Below, in pieces: positions 1-8,113 of a stretch of DNA of 64,000 nt. The stretch is from NCBI RefSeq assembly GCF_003097635.1, contig NZ_QCZI01000007.1, positions 62,001 through 126,000 of the forward strand. Direction: 5' to 3'. The position numbers and the translations under genes were made by a program. Positions within the stretch are counted from its first letter, which is position 1, and every line of letters begins with the position of its first letter. Source of the stretch: Flavobacterium psychrotolerans (GTDB taxonomy: Bacteria > Bacteroidota > Bacteroidia > Flavobacteriales > Flavobacteriaceae). The notes beneath the pieces were generated by a model. It saw only the letters and a program-made list of their open reading frames with translations, was not told the DNA's origin and searched no databases.

Positions 1-1179
1 TCGTTTGCTGTTCATAACAACGTAAATATTTGTGGAAAAACACAAAAGGCATCTACTTCATATTCAGGAACGGTATGTGGTTCAAAATTTAATGATGAAA
101 ACAATAATGGTATTTGGGATAATAATGAGATAGGTATTCCTAATTGGCAAATCAATTTAGCCTCAATTTCAGGAAATCAATACCAAACGATATTAACAGA
201 CAAAAACGGAAATTATTGCTTTGAAAATGTATCGGGGGGCAATTTTTACGTAACTGAAACCCAGCAACCAGAATGGACACAAACCTATCCATCTGCCACT
301 ACCTATCATTTATTACAAGCAACAGCAGGAAGTACTTATTCAAATGCTAATTTTGGTAACAAACAAGCGAGTAAAAATCCAACGCCTGAAGAAAAATGTT
401 TAATCAATTATTTAACTGAAGGTCCGTGTGGTGGTTATACGCCTGACAATATGATTAACGACGGATGTTCAACAAGTATGGGTTATGATCCCGTTATGTA
501 TGTAAGTGGTTACGATGCTGTTTTTGGACAAAAATTAACGGTTAATAGCTGGATGTCAGGAGTTTACGATTCGGGTCGATACATTGCTTTTAATGCAAAA
601 CCGCTACCAAACAATACATTAACGGTTACAAATGTATCATTTGATTATACGGAGCTCGGTGCTACCAACAACGCTATTCACGGGTACGTTGAATATCTAA
701 TCGGTTCGGGTAATAACTGGACAAACTACTTTTTAGGAAATATTGATTATTCAACTTCGGGTGCACAAACCTTTACAGCCCAAATACCAAGCGGAGTTGG
801 AGTTGTTCCTGACGGTCAATATTTTGTTTTAAGAATTTATTTGTGGGCAACACAAGATGAAGTATCGAATCCTTTTTATCCAACACATCGCAATGTAACC
901 ATTTGTGGTACTACTTCAGATCAATCATTAAGTATACAATCACAAATTATTTTACCAGAAACAAGCATGTATCCTAATCCTGCTGAAAATGTGGTGTATT
1001 TAAAAAATCTGCCTAGTAGCTCAATAATAACCATTTTTGACCTCATGGGAAAAGTGATTTACTCCCAAACAGCAAACGAACAAATTTCTGTTGATACCAC
1101 AAATTTTGCAAACGGAATGTATATCGTTCAAATAGAAAACAACGGAAAAAAAGATCATAAAAAATTGATTGTAAAATAA
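1..1179 (+). CDS. Secreted protein with SdrD B-like domain and T9SS type A sorting domain (5' partial)
   Basis: The frame is open from the first base, so the true start lies left of the window and 392 codons are visible. An early stretch (GTVCGSKFNDENNNGIWDN, about residues 27-45) has the Asp/Asn-rich look of an SdrD B-like or Cna-B-like domain, followed by a beta-rich middle. The last 70 residues begin with MYPNPAENVVYL and end in KKLIVK, the pattern of a T9SS type A C-terminal sorting signal. That predicts export through the outer membrane by the type IX system and cell-surface attachment or release. The cargo function cannot be told from this fragment. A strong hairpin follows the stop codon. 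Confidence 0.85.
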   Translation, partial: SFAVHNNVNICGKTQKASTSYSGTVCGSKFNDENNNGIWDNNEIGIPNWQINLASISGNQYQTILTDKNGNYCFENVSGGNFYVTETQQPEWTQTYPSATTYHLLQATAGSTYSNANFGNKQASKNPTPEEKCLINYLTEGPCGGYTPDNMINDGCSTSMGYDPVMYVSGYDAVFGQKLTVNSWMSGVYDSGRYIAFNAKPLPNNTLTVTNVSFDYTELGATNNAIHGYVEYLIGSGNNWTNYFLGNIDYSTSGAQTFTAQIPSGVGVVPDGQYFVLRIYLWATQDEVSNPFYPTHRNVTICGTTSDQSLSIQSQIILPETSMYPNPAENVVYLKNLPSSSIITIFDLMGKVIYSQTANEQISVDTTNFANGMYIVQIENNGKKDHKKLIVK

Positions 1180-1207
1180 GCGTTCGATATTTTCTTAAAT
1201 ACATTAG

Positions 1208-1255
1208 AAGCGGTCTAAACTTTTTTGATTCAATCAAAAAGTTTAAACCGCTTTT
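1208..1255 (+). terminator. Rho-independent terminator after the T9SS cargo gene
   Basis: A 22-23 bp near-perfect inverted repeat (AAGCGGTcTAAACTTTTTT and its complement) around a tiny loop is followed by TTTT. It lies 29 bp past the stop codon. Confidence 0.85.
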
Positions 1256-1365
1256 ATGTTTCAATTAAGTAATGGCTAAAATTTAATGTCGTATTTCATG
1301 CCAAAATTATTCAACACAAAAGTAGTTCTGAAAGATGATAAAATAGTACGGCTAAAGCCTTAAAT

Positions 1366-1390
1366 AAAAAGCCCCAAACGGGGCTTTTTA
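1366..1390 (-). terminator. Terminator of carB (usable in both directions)
   Basis: AAAAAGCCCC-AAAC-GGGGCTTTTT is a GC-rich stem with A/T tracts on both sides. It lies just past the carB stop codon. Confidence 0.85.
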
Positions 1391-1408
1391 CATATACTAA
1401 ATCCAAGT

Positions 1409-4264
1409 TTATTTACTCAAATACATTTTCCTTCTAGAATACAATTCGTAGAACTGGTCGTCTTTCAAGTCGTCTATAAACAAAATGCTTTCTCCTGTTG
1501 ATTTCATTTCTGGGCCTAATGCTTTATTGACATTATGGAACTTGCTGAATGAGAAAACGGGTTGCTTGATGGCAAATCCTTTCAACTGCGGATTAAAATT
1601 GAAATCCGTCACTTTGTTATGACCTAACATCACTTTAGTGGCGTAGTTCACATACGGTTCTCCGTAGGCTTTTGCTATAAAAGGCACTGTTCGAGATGCC
1701 CTAGGATTAGCTTCGATGATGTAAACAATATCATTTTTTATCGCAAATTGAATATTGATTAAACCTACCGTTTGTAAAGCCAAAGCGATATTTTTTGTGT
1801 GATCCTTAATTTGCTGCATCACAAATTCACCCAAATTAAATGGTGGCAAGGTGGCATTGCTGTCACCAGAATGGATTCCGCAAGGCTCAATGTGTTCCAT
1901 AATTCCAATGATATACACATTCTTCCCATCACAAATCGCATCGGCTTCTGCTTCAATGGCACCATCTAAATAATGATCTAAAAGCAGTTTATTTCCCGGA
2001 ATCGATTTCAACAAATTAATGACATGTTCTTCTAATTCTTGTTTGTTGATGACAATTTTCATTCCCTGACCACCCAACACATAAGAGGGACGAATCAATA
2101 ATGGAAAATCTAAGGTATCTGCTAAAGCGGAAGCTTCATCAGCCGTTTCGGCAATTCCAAATTGTGGGAAAGGAATTTTCAATTCGGTCAACAGTTCCGA
2201 AAAACGGCCTCTGTCTTCTGCTAAATCCAAAGCATCAAAGCTGGTTCCCAGAATTTTTATTCCGTATTTTGATAATTTTTCCGCCAGTTTCAAGGCTGTT
2301 TGTCCTCCCAATTGCACGATGACACCAATTGGCTTTTCATGACGGATAATGTCATAAATGTGTTCCCAAAAAACAGGTTCGAAATACAATTTGTCCGCCG
2401 TATCAAAATCGGTAGAAACCGTTTCAGGATTACAATTAATCATGATGGTTTCATACCCACATTCCTTGGCTGCCAAAACCCCGTGAACGCAAGAATAGTC
2501 AAACTCAATTCCTTGTCCAATACGGTTGGGTCCGGAACCCAAAACAACCACTTTCTCTTTATTGGGAGTAACGATACTTTCGTTGTGAACGTAAATTTCA
2601 CCCGTCGCCGTTTCTATTTCAGCTTCAAAAGTCGAATAATAATAAGGTGTTTGCGCCTTGAATTCGGCTGCACAGGTATCCACCAATTTGTAGACCCGAT
2701 TGATATTTTTTTCTTCCCGCAATTTATTAACCTGACTTTCCAAACACCCCATAATGTAGGCAATTTGGCGGTCGGCAAACCCTTTTTGCTTGGCCTCAAG
2801 TAATAAATCTTTAGGCAAAGTATCTATTGTATGAGTAGAGATCTCTTTCTCTAAAACATATAACTCTTCGTATTGTTTCAAGAACCACATATCAATTTTA
2901 GTGATTTCATGAATACGACTCAACGGAATTCCCATTGCGATGGCATCATAAATCACAAAAACACGATCCCAACTTGCAAAAGTCAGCTTTTCGATAATTT
3001 GCTCGTAATTTTTATATCCTTTTCCGTCAGCTCCCAGTCCATTTCTTTTAATTTCTAAAGATTGAGTCGCTTTGTGCAAGGCTTCTTGGAACGAACGTCC
3101 AATTCCCATTACTTCACCAACCGATTTCATTTGAAGTCCTAGCGTTCTATCAGCTCCTTCGAATTTATCAAAGTTCCAACGTGGTATTTTTACAATTACG
3201 TAATCCAAAGTCGGTTCGAATAATGCCGAAGTCGATTTGGTAATTTGATTTTGCAATTCGTCTAAGTTGTACCCCAAAGCCAGTTTAGAAGCAATTTTCG
3301 CAATAGGATACCCCGTTGCTTTTGATGCCAAAGCTGATGAACGAGACACACGAGGGTTAATCTCAATCGCTACAATATCTTCTTTTTCGTCGGGTGAAAC
3401 GGCAAATTGCACGTTACACCCTCCTGCAAAGTTTCCGATGCTACGCATCATCAAAATCGCCATATCCCGCATTTTTTGGAAGGTGGTGTCAGACAAGGTC
3501 ATTGCTGGAGCAACCGTAATGGAATCTCCGGTATGAATTCCCATTGGATCCATATTTTCAATCGAACAGATAATCACAACATTGTCATTTTTATCTCTCA
3601 ACAATTCCAATTCGTATTCTTTCCAACCCATTAAAGCCTTATCAATTAAGACTTCGTGAATGGGTGATGCTTCTAAACCTCTGGTCAAAAGTTCATCAAA
3701 ATCTTCTTTTTTATAGACAATTGCCGCTCCGGTCCCACCTAAAGTAAAGGAAGGACGGATTACTAAGGGGAAACCAAATTCCTGAGCGATTTCTTTTCCT
3801 CTTAGATAAGAGGTACATATTTCTGCAGGAGCAGATGGAACTCCTATTTTTTTAAGAAGGTTTTTAAACTGCTCTCTGTCTTCGGTAATATTAATGGCGT
3901 TGACATCAACCCCAATTAATTTTACTCCAAAATCTTCCCAAATTCCTTTTTCATCGGCTTCCAAGCAAAGATTCAAAGCGGTTTGTCCTCCCATAGTAGG
4001 CAAAACAGCATCAATTTGTGGATGTTCTTTAAGGATTTGAATGATCGATTTTGTGGTCAGTGGCAATAAATAAACATGATCTGCCATTGAAGGATCGGTC
4101 ATGATGGTTGCTGGATTGGAGTTGATTAAGATGACTTCAATTCCTTCTTCACGAATGGAACGTGCCGATTGTGAACCCGCATAATCAAATTCGCAGGCTT
4201 GCCCGATTACGATTGGTCCTGATCCTATTATTAAAACCGATTTTATGGAATTGTCTTTTGGCAT
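1409..4264 (-). CDS. carB: Carbamoyl-phosphate synthase large subunit, short form
   Basis: CarB makes carbamoyl phosphate from bicarbonate, ammonia passed on by CarA, and two ATP, for pyrimidine and arginine synthesis in the cytosol. The protein has the two homologous ATP-grasp halves expected. The first begins VLIIGSGPIVIGQACEFDYAG and the second VVLGSGPNRIGQGIEFDYSC (about residue 555), and both carry the RPS(F/Y)xLGG(T/Q)G ATP-grasp motif. At 951 residues it is about 120 shorter than E. coli CarB. It stops shortly after GPEMKSTGES, so the C-terminal MGS-like allosteric domain that binds UMP, IMP and ornithine in E. coli is missing. The last sense codon is followed by a normal terminator, so this looks like the native form, not a truncation. 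No carA lies next to it. Confidence 0.95.
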   Translation of the reverse strand: MPKDNSIKSVLIIGSGPIVIGQACEFDYAGSQSARSIREEGIEVILINSNPATIMTDPSMADHVYLLPLTTKSIIQILKEHPQIDAVLPTMGGQTALNLCLEADEKGIWEDFGVKLIGVDVNAINITEDREQFKNLLKKIGVPSAPAEICTSYLRGKEIAQEFGFPLVIRPSFTLGGTGAAIVYKKEDFDELLTRGLEASPIHEVLIDKALMGWKEYELELLRDKNDNVVIICSIENMDPMGIHTGDSITVAPAMTLSDTTFQKMRDMAILMMRSIGNFAGGCNVQFAVSPDEKEDIVAIEINPRVSRSSALASKATGYPIAKIASKLALGYNLDELQNQITKSTSALFEPTLDYVIVKIPRWNFDKFEGADRTLGLQMKSVGEVMGIGRSFQEALHKATQSLEIKRNGLGADGKGYKNYEQIIEKLTFASWDRVFVIYDAIAMGIPLSRIHEITKIDMWFLKQYEELYVLEKEISTHTIDTLPKDLLLEAKQKGFADRQIAYIMGCLESQVNKLREEKNINRVYKLVDTCAAEFKAQTPYYYSTFEAEIETATGEIYVHNESIVTPNKEKVVVLGSGPNRIGQGIEFDYSCVHGVLAAKECGYETIMINCNPETVSTDFDTADKLYFEPVFWEHIYDIIRHEKPIGVIVQLGGQTALKLAEKLSKYGIKILGTSFDALDLAEDRGRFSELLTELKIPFPQFGIAETADEASALADTLDFPLLIRPSYVLGGQGMKIVINKQELEEHVINLLKSIPGNKLLLDHYLDGAIEAEADAICDGKNVYIIGIMEHIEPCGIHSGDSNATLPPFNLGEFVMQQIKDHTKNIALALQTVGLINIQFAIKNDIVYIIEANPRASRTVPFIAKAYGEPYVNYATKVMLGHNKVTDFNFNPQLKGFAIKQPVFSFSKFHNVNKALGPEMKSTGESILFIDDLKDDQFYELYSRRKMYLSK

Positions 4265-4356
4265 TATGTAGTTAGTTTGTTTGTTTTATTTTCAAGGCTT
4301 AAAGTCAGTTGTGTAACTTTTTTTAACGCTACCATTCCGTTCACGTTAAGATATAA

Positions 4357-4389
4357 AAAAAGGCGATACTCATAACAGTAACGCCTTTA
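4357..4389 (-). terminator. Probable terminator of rpmH
   Basis: AAAGGCGaTA and TAaCGCCTTT form an imperfect stem just downstream of the rpmH stop. On the minus strand it is followed by a T-rich run. Confidence 0.6.
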
Positions 4390-4407
4390 TTTATGTTTAT
4401 AAAAACA

Positions 4408-4569
4408 TTATTTTTTGTGTCTTGGTTCGCAAGAAACAGTCAATTTGTGTCTTCCTTTAGCTCTACGACGAGCTAGGACTTTTCTTCCATTAGCAGAAGC
4501 CATTCTGTCCATAAATCCGTGCTTATTTCTTCTTTTTCTTTTCGATGGTTGAAACGTTCTTTTGCTCAT
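4408..4569 (-). CDS. rpmH: 50S ribosomal protein L34
   Basis: This 53-codon gene encodes [20 protein letters not shown], then [20 protein letters not shown] and a basic tail. That is the invariant L34 signature: KRTFQPS, the KHGFxxRM block and GRxVLxxRRxKGR. L34 is a small rRNA-binding protein of the large ribosomal subunit. The length is normal, with a slightly extended C-terminus ([13 protein letters not shown]) typical of Bacteroidota. A consensus Bacteroidota promoter lies upstream and a hairpin downstream, so it appears to be transcribed alone. Confidence 0.97.
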   Translation of the reverse strand: MSKRTFQPSKRKRRNKHGFMDRMASANGRKVLARRRAKGRHKLTVSCEPRHKK

Positions 4570-4641
4570 TGCTTTGTATCTTTAAAAATCTTTGTTTATT
4601 TGCTGTAATTGTTTTAGATAGTGCGTTTCTAAAACCGAGTG

Positions 4642-4671
4642 CAAATATACAAAGTCTTTTTTTTCTGGCAA
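4642..4671 (-). promoter_or_regulatory. Bacteroidota-type promoter of rpmH
   Basis: Read on the minus strand, TTG (4669-4671) is followed after exactly 19 bp by TATATTTG (4642-4649). This matches the Bacteroidota consensus TTTG-N19-TAnnTTTG. Confidence 0.75.
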
Positions 4672-4705
4672 GCGGTTTTATAAAAATATTTTAAAATCCT
4701 TTTAC

Positions 4706-4713
4706 TATATTTG
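4706..4713 (+). promoter_or_regulatory. Candidate -7 element for the downstream TPR-like gene
   Basis: TATATTTG matches TAnnTTTG and lies 22 bp before the ATG at 4736. No clear -33 TTTG was seen. Confidence 0.45.
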
Positions 4714-4735
4714 CACACTCATAAATACATACCCT

Positions 4736-5251
4736 ATGTTTCACAGAAATATTAAATTGATACTCGCTGGACTTATTATAGTTACTGGCATTTGGCAAAT
4801 GACGGAAGGTAATATTGGCAATGGAATTTTCCTGATATTATTGTCTGCTATCCCTGTTTTTTTGTATTATAAAAACGAATTTATCCTGTTGGCCTTCCTT
4901 AAATTGAGAAAACAGGATTTCCCTGGTGCTCAAAAATGGCTTGCTCATATCAAAAATCCAGAAAAGGCCTTAGTGAGAAAGCAACAAGGTTATTTTAATT
5001 ATCTGCACGGTATTATGCTTTCGCAAACGAATTTGATTCAGGCGGAGAAATATTTCAAAAAAGCCATTGAACTGGGACTAACCATGGATATGGATTTGGC
5101 AGTCTGCAAATTAAATTTAGCTGGTGTGGCTATGACCAGAAGAAGAAAACTTGAAGCCACTAATTTACTGAATGAAGCTAGAAAATTAGACAAACAGAAC
5201 ATGCTGAAAGAGCAAATTACAATGATGAAAGAGCAAATGAAGAAAATGTAG
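4736..5251 (+). CDS. Small membrane protein with TPR-like C-terminal half
   Basis: No specific function is recognised. The 171-residue protein begins with two hydrophobic segments (about residues 7-22 and 30-55), including the GNIGNGIFLILLSAIPVFLYY stretch. The C-terminal two thirds is helical and TPR-like. Residues about 85-120 (YFNYLHGIMLSQTNLIQAEK) resemble a repeat, followed by a second helical pair and a Met/Lys-rich tail. The likely arrangement is an inner-membrane anchor with a cytoplasmic helical-repeat domain, perhaps a scaffold. It appears to be a single-gene transcript between a TATATTTG promoter and a strong terminator. Similar proteins are common hypotheticals in Flavobacteria. 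Confidence 0.75.
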   Translation: MFHRNIKLILAGLIIVTGIWQMTEGNIGNGIFLILLSAIPVFLYYKNEFILLAFLKLRKQDFPGAQKWLAHIKNPEKALVRKQQGYFNYLHGIMLSQTNLIQAEKYFKKAIELGLTMDMDLAVCKLNLAGVAMTRRRKLEATNLLNEARKLDKQNMLKEQITMMKEQMKKM

Positions 5252-5270
5252 TATGATTTCTATCAAAATA

Positions 5271-5307
5271 AAAACCATCACAATTATTAAATTGTGATGG
5301 TTTTTTT
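5271..5307. terminator. Bidirectional terminator between convergent genes
   Basis: AAAACCATCACAATTattaAATTGTGATGGTTTT is a 15-bp stem flanked by A and T tracts. It sits between the convergent genes ending at 5251 and 5323. Confidence 0.9.
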
Positions 5308-5322
5308 ATGCAATTTCAAAAA

Positions 5323-6216
5323 TTAATATCCGTTCAAAGGAATGTCAATTTGATATTTTTTACCTGAAACATTTACTAATTTTTTATCTCTCAACCAAGG
5401 ATTGTGAATCTTCAAAATCTTATAATTAATCCCTTGGCTTTTCGCAAAAGTGGCTAAGTCGGTAATGGAACTGTCAATGTCCAATTTTCTTGTCGGCAAA
5501 TTGACATACAATTCATCTGCATTTACCGTAAAACCATATTTATCAGGACTTTTCATTATTTCTTTGAGTGCCAAGATCCTGAAAACGTATCTTGATGTTT
5601 CTTCATTAAGCATCAAATCATAATACGTGGATACTTTTTGCATTTCAATTTGCTTGTTTACGCCATTCATCCCTGCATTATAAGATGCTGCTGCCAAGGT
5701 CCAAGAACCAAATTTAGCCTTTGCATCCAATAAATATTTACATGCTGCCTCGGTCGATTTTTCTAAACTGTAACGTTCATCAACCACATCATTGACTTCC
5801 ATGCCTATTTGTCGGGCAGTATCAGGCATAAACTGCCAAACCCCTCTGGCACCAGCAGGTGAAACTGCGTTTGTCAAATTACTTTCTATAACTGCCAAAT
5901 ATTTAAAATCGTCAGGAATATTGTACTTTTTCAATATGGGTTCGATGACAGGGAAGGCACGGTTGGCTCTTTTCATAATCAACAACGTGGTCGCATCCAA
6001 GTTTGCATTAATTAACAATTCTTTATCCAGACGTTCCCTAACATCTGAAATCTGCAATGGTGTCTGTTCACCAGCAAAATCTATACTTGTCGGAAAATAT
6101 TGTGCTGAGCCTTCGTGTGTGATTTTATTTTTGGTCTCCGTCGACGTTGCATAGATTAATAATCCGCTCGCCAAAACTATCGAAGCAATTGTGCTTATTT
6201 TTTTTATCCTGTTCAT
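5323..6216 (-). CDS. Lytic transglycosylase, SLT family
   Basis: The enzyme would cleave the MurNAc-GlcNAc bond of peptidoglycan with formation of a 1,6-anhydro ring, working in the periplasm. The 297-residue protein starts with a signal/anchor (IASIVLASGLLIYATS). The goose-lysozyme-like SLT fold lies at about residues 100-230. The catalytic glutamate is Glu111 in YLAVIESNL, followed by the family motifs SPAGARGVWQFMPDTAR and AAASYNAGMNGV. The arrangement resembles the catalytic domain of MltD, but the usual LysM repeats are absent. Only a 60-residue C-terminal tail follows, with a hint of one degenerate LysM-like unit (LATFAKSQGINYKILKIHNP). It shares a terminator region with the convergent gene on its 3' side. 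Confidence 0.9.
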   Translation of the reverse strand: MNRIKKISTIASIVLASGLLIYATSTETKNKITHEGSAQYFPTSIDFAGEQTPLQISDVRERLDKELLINANLDATTLLIMKRANRAFPVIEPILKKYNIPDDFKYLAVIESNLTNAVSPAGARGVWQFMPDTARQIGMEVNDVVDERYSLEKSTEAACKYLLDAKAKFGSWTLAAASYNAGMNGVNKQIEMQKVSTYYDLMLNEETSRYVFRILALKEIMKSPDKYGFTVNADELYVNLPTRKLDIDSSITDLATFAKSQGINYKILKIHNPWLRDKKLVNVSGKKYQIDIPLNGY

Positions 6217-6266
6217 TTTCTTTTGCTATTATGTTATTATGGTAAACCTACAAAAACCAAACCATT

Positions 6267-6932
6267 CTATTGGTATTCCTCTAAAATTATTTTAGGCAAA
6301 TTTTCATTCAACCATTTAAATTTATTCAGAATCATAATGTGCGTCCCTCCTTTTACTACTATGCACTTTTTAATATTTTTAATAGGAAAAACATCGTCGA
6401 CATCACCATGAATGTGAATCACACGCTCATCAATTACAGTTCTGTCCCACAAAATTACTTGCTCAATTGCCCAATCCAAATACCTTTTATCTCTTACCGA
6501 AAGAAACTTTTCATATAATTTGAGTCTTTGATTGACTTTGTCTCCAAAAGAAAACTTAGCCAGACTTTCTATATTCAAAAGCAAATCCAATGGTATTAAT
6601 TTATATGCCTTGGTTTTTTTTGCAATTTTCATTCTTAACGGAAACTCTAAATTGCTTTTGACACTCGAAATAATGATTACTATTTTCACATCAATGTTCT
6701 TAGCCATCTCCTGCACTAAGATTCCGCCAAAGGAAACTCCTATTAAAACCGGATTTTTATGTGTTATTTTTTCTGCAATCCGTTTGGCATATGCTGTTAA
6801 AGTCTCACTACCTAAAGGGATCTCCCATTCTAAAAGATGAACTTCAAAGGTTTCCTGCGGCAATGAAATTCTCTCAAAAATACTGGTACTGGCCGCCAAC
6901 CCCGGCATAAAATAAACTGGAATTTTACTCAT
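6267..6932 (-). CDS. Alpha/beta-hydrolase fold protein
   Basis: The start at 6932 (MSKIPVYFMPGLAAST) is preferred over one 30 bp upstream because the HG-like strand follows directly, as usual. The nucleophile elbow is GVSFGG (serine), the acid is probably in IHGDVDDVFP, and the histidine is in VKGGTHIMI, so a complete Ser-Asp-His triad is present. The protein has 221 residues, is soluble, and has no signal peptide. The substrate is unknown. Simple esterases and thioesterases of this size look similar. It lies upstream of, and on the same strand as, the transglycosylase gene, 50 bp away. Confidence 0.8.
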   Translation of the reverse strand: MSKIPVYFMPGLAASTSIFERISLPQETFEVHLLEWEIPLGSETLTAYAKRIAEKITHKNPVLIGVSFGGILVQEMAKNIDVKIVIIISSVKSNLEFPLRMKIAKKTKAYKLIPLDLLLNIESLAKFSFGDKVNQRLKLYEKFLSVRDKRYLDWAIEQVILWDRTVIDERVIHIHGDVDDVFPIKNIKKCIVVKGGTHIMILNKFKWLNENLPKIILEEYQ

Positions 6933-7044
6933 CTTTTTTGTTTTACCACATAATAGAAGCAACGCAAGCGATTTATCACGAAATTTGTATAAAATTACTT
7001 TTTTAGATTTGAAAAGTTTCCATTTTCATTTTAAATTATAAATA

Positions 7045-7640
7045 AATTGTGACTACTCAAAATATACCCGACTCAAGAAAGAGGCAAAGTTGATTTTGAC
7101 TGGCTAAAGTCTAATTTTCTTTCTCCCTCAGGATTTATTTCAATCCACAAAAAGTACAATTTGGGATGCTTCCAGTTTTAAACGATGACACCATCTCAGC
7201 AGAAATGGGCTTTTATTCCATCAGCAAGAAAATTTGGAAATCATAACCATTCTTGAAGGCGGTTTAAAACAGCATGAAAAATGAAGACAGTAGCTCATTT
7301 AAATAAATCTAGGCTATGAGTGCTGGAATCGGAATTCAACATTCTGAAATGAACCCAAGCATGACCGAGGTTGCGAAAACACTCCAACTGCGGGTTTTTC
7401 CCAAAAAGAAAATGTTATTCCAAGATATGACCAAAAATCATTTGATATTGAAAGCCAAATCAATACCTTTGTACACGTTGTTTCCCCTGCAGATAAAAAT
7501 GAAGGAAACGCGCTCTGGGCGTACAAACAAACATTTTTTAATTTAGGGATTTTCGAAATCGGGAAATCAATCACTTACCAAATAAACATTCCAAAAAATG
7601 AGGTTTATCTTTTTCTTGATTGAGAGCGAAATTGAGGTTA
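7045..7640 (+). pseudogene. Decayed pirin-family (YhaK-like) gene
   Basis: No frame is open across this stretch, but the pieces in successive frames spell out a pirin. ARGKVDFDWLKSNF (a degraded form of the RGxxDxGWLK start) is followed by remnants of VLNDDT and NLEIITILEGGLK. Then come MSAGIGIQHSEMNPS, VFPKKK, a PRYDQKSFDIESQ block, NLGIFEIGKSITYQI and EVYLFLIESEIEVNNQ, all in the canonical order. At least four frameshifts and several stop codons separate them. Pirins are cupin metalloproteins, some with quercetin 2,3-dioxygenase activity. This copy cannot encode one. Confidence 0.8.
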
Positions 7641-7698
7641 ATAATCAAACTTAAAAAAATGATACACAATGTAAACCATTGATTTTAAAAAACTTACA

Positions 7699-7729
7699 TT
7701 TCGTAAAACAAAAATATAAAATACTTTTG
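7699..7729 (+). promoter_or_regulatory. Candidate promoter of the GNAT-like gene
   Basis: TTTCG (7699-7703) and TACTTTTG (7722-7729, fitting TAnnTTTG) are about 18 bp apart. The start codon follows 30 bp later. Confidence 0.45.
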
Positions 7730-7758
7730 GTAGAAGTGCCAATGAAACCCAATTAATT

Positions 7759-8061
7759 ATGGATGCAGCAATTACGATGGAAATTAAAGACAATACTTTT
7801 GCAAGACAATTTGAAACTACAATAGATGAAGGATTGATTTCTGTAGAATATTCTTTTCAAGAGAAGAAAATTTTCCTGACAAAAATAAACGTTCCCGATA
7901 CTTTTGCTGATGAAGAATTCATCAATGAGTTACTAAAAAACATTATGGCGATTGCCTACGAACGCAAGTTAAAAGTAGTTCCCATTCTTCCTAAAATTGC
8001 GCTGTTCTTCAGAAAAAACACTACTTATAGAGATTTATTACCTCCGGGAATAAAAATATAA
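7759..8061 (+). CDS. Short GNAT-type acetyltransferase (YidJ/YjdJ class)
   Basis: This 100-residue protein has the layout of the small COG2388 N-acetyltransferase-like family. An N-terminal strand pair (FETTIDEGLISVEYSFQE) leads to a helix (FINELLKNIMAIAYERKLKV), then the strand VVPILPKIALFFRKN, equivalent to the CoA-pocket region, and the ending DLLPPGIKI. In family members the middle motif is usually RGxGxA. Here the matching region is degenerate, so catalytic activity is uncertain. A second in-frame ATG at 7777 (MEIKDNTFARQFETT) is an equally good start. A perfect terminator follows. Confidence 0.75.
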   Translation: MDAAITMEIKDNTFARQFETTIDEGLISVEYSFQEKKIFLTKINVPDTFADEEFINELLKNIMAIAYERKLKVVPILPKIALFFRKNTTYRDLLPPGIKI

Positions 8062-8072
8062 CATCTATACCC

Positions 8073-8110
8073 AAAAAAAAAACGACTTGTGTTTCAAGTC
8101 GTTTTTTTTA
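8073..8110. terminator. Bidirectional terminator
   Basis: AAAAAACGACTTGtgttTCAAGTCGTTTTTTTT is a stem between two convergent genes with A and T tracts on both sides. Confidence 0.9.
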
Positions 8111-8113
8111 TGC

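Noticed and set aside
1043..1264. Minus-strand open frame over the end of the T9SS gene
   Set aside because: It is the antisense shadow of the sorting domain and the terminator hairpin.
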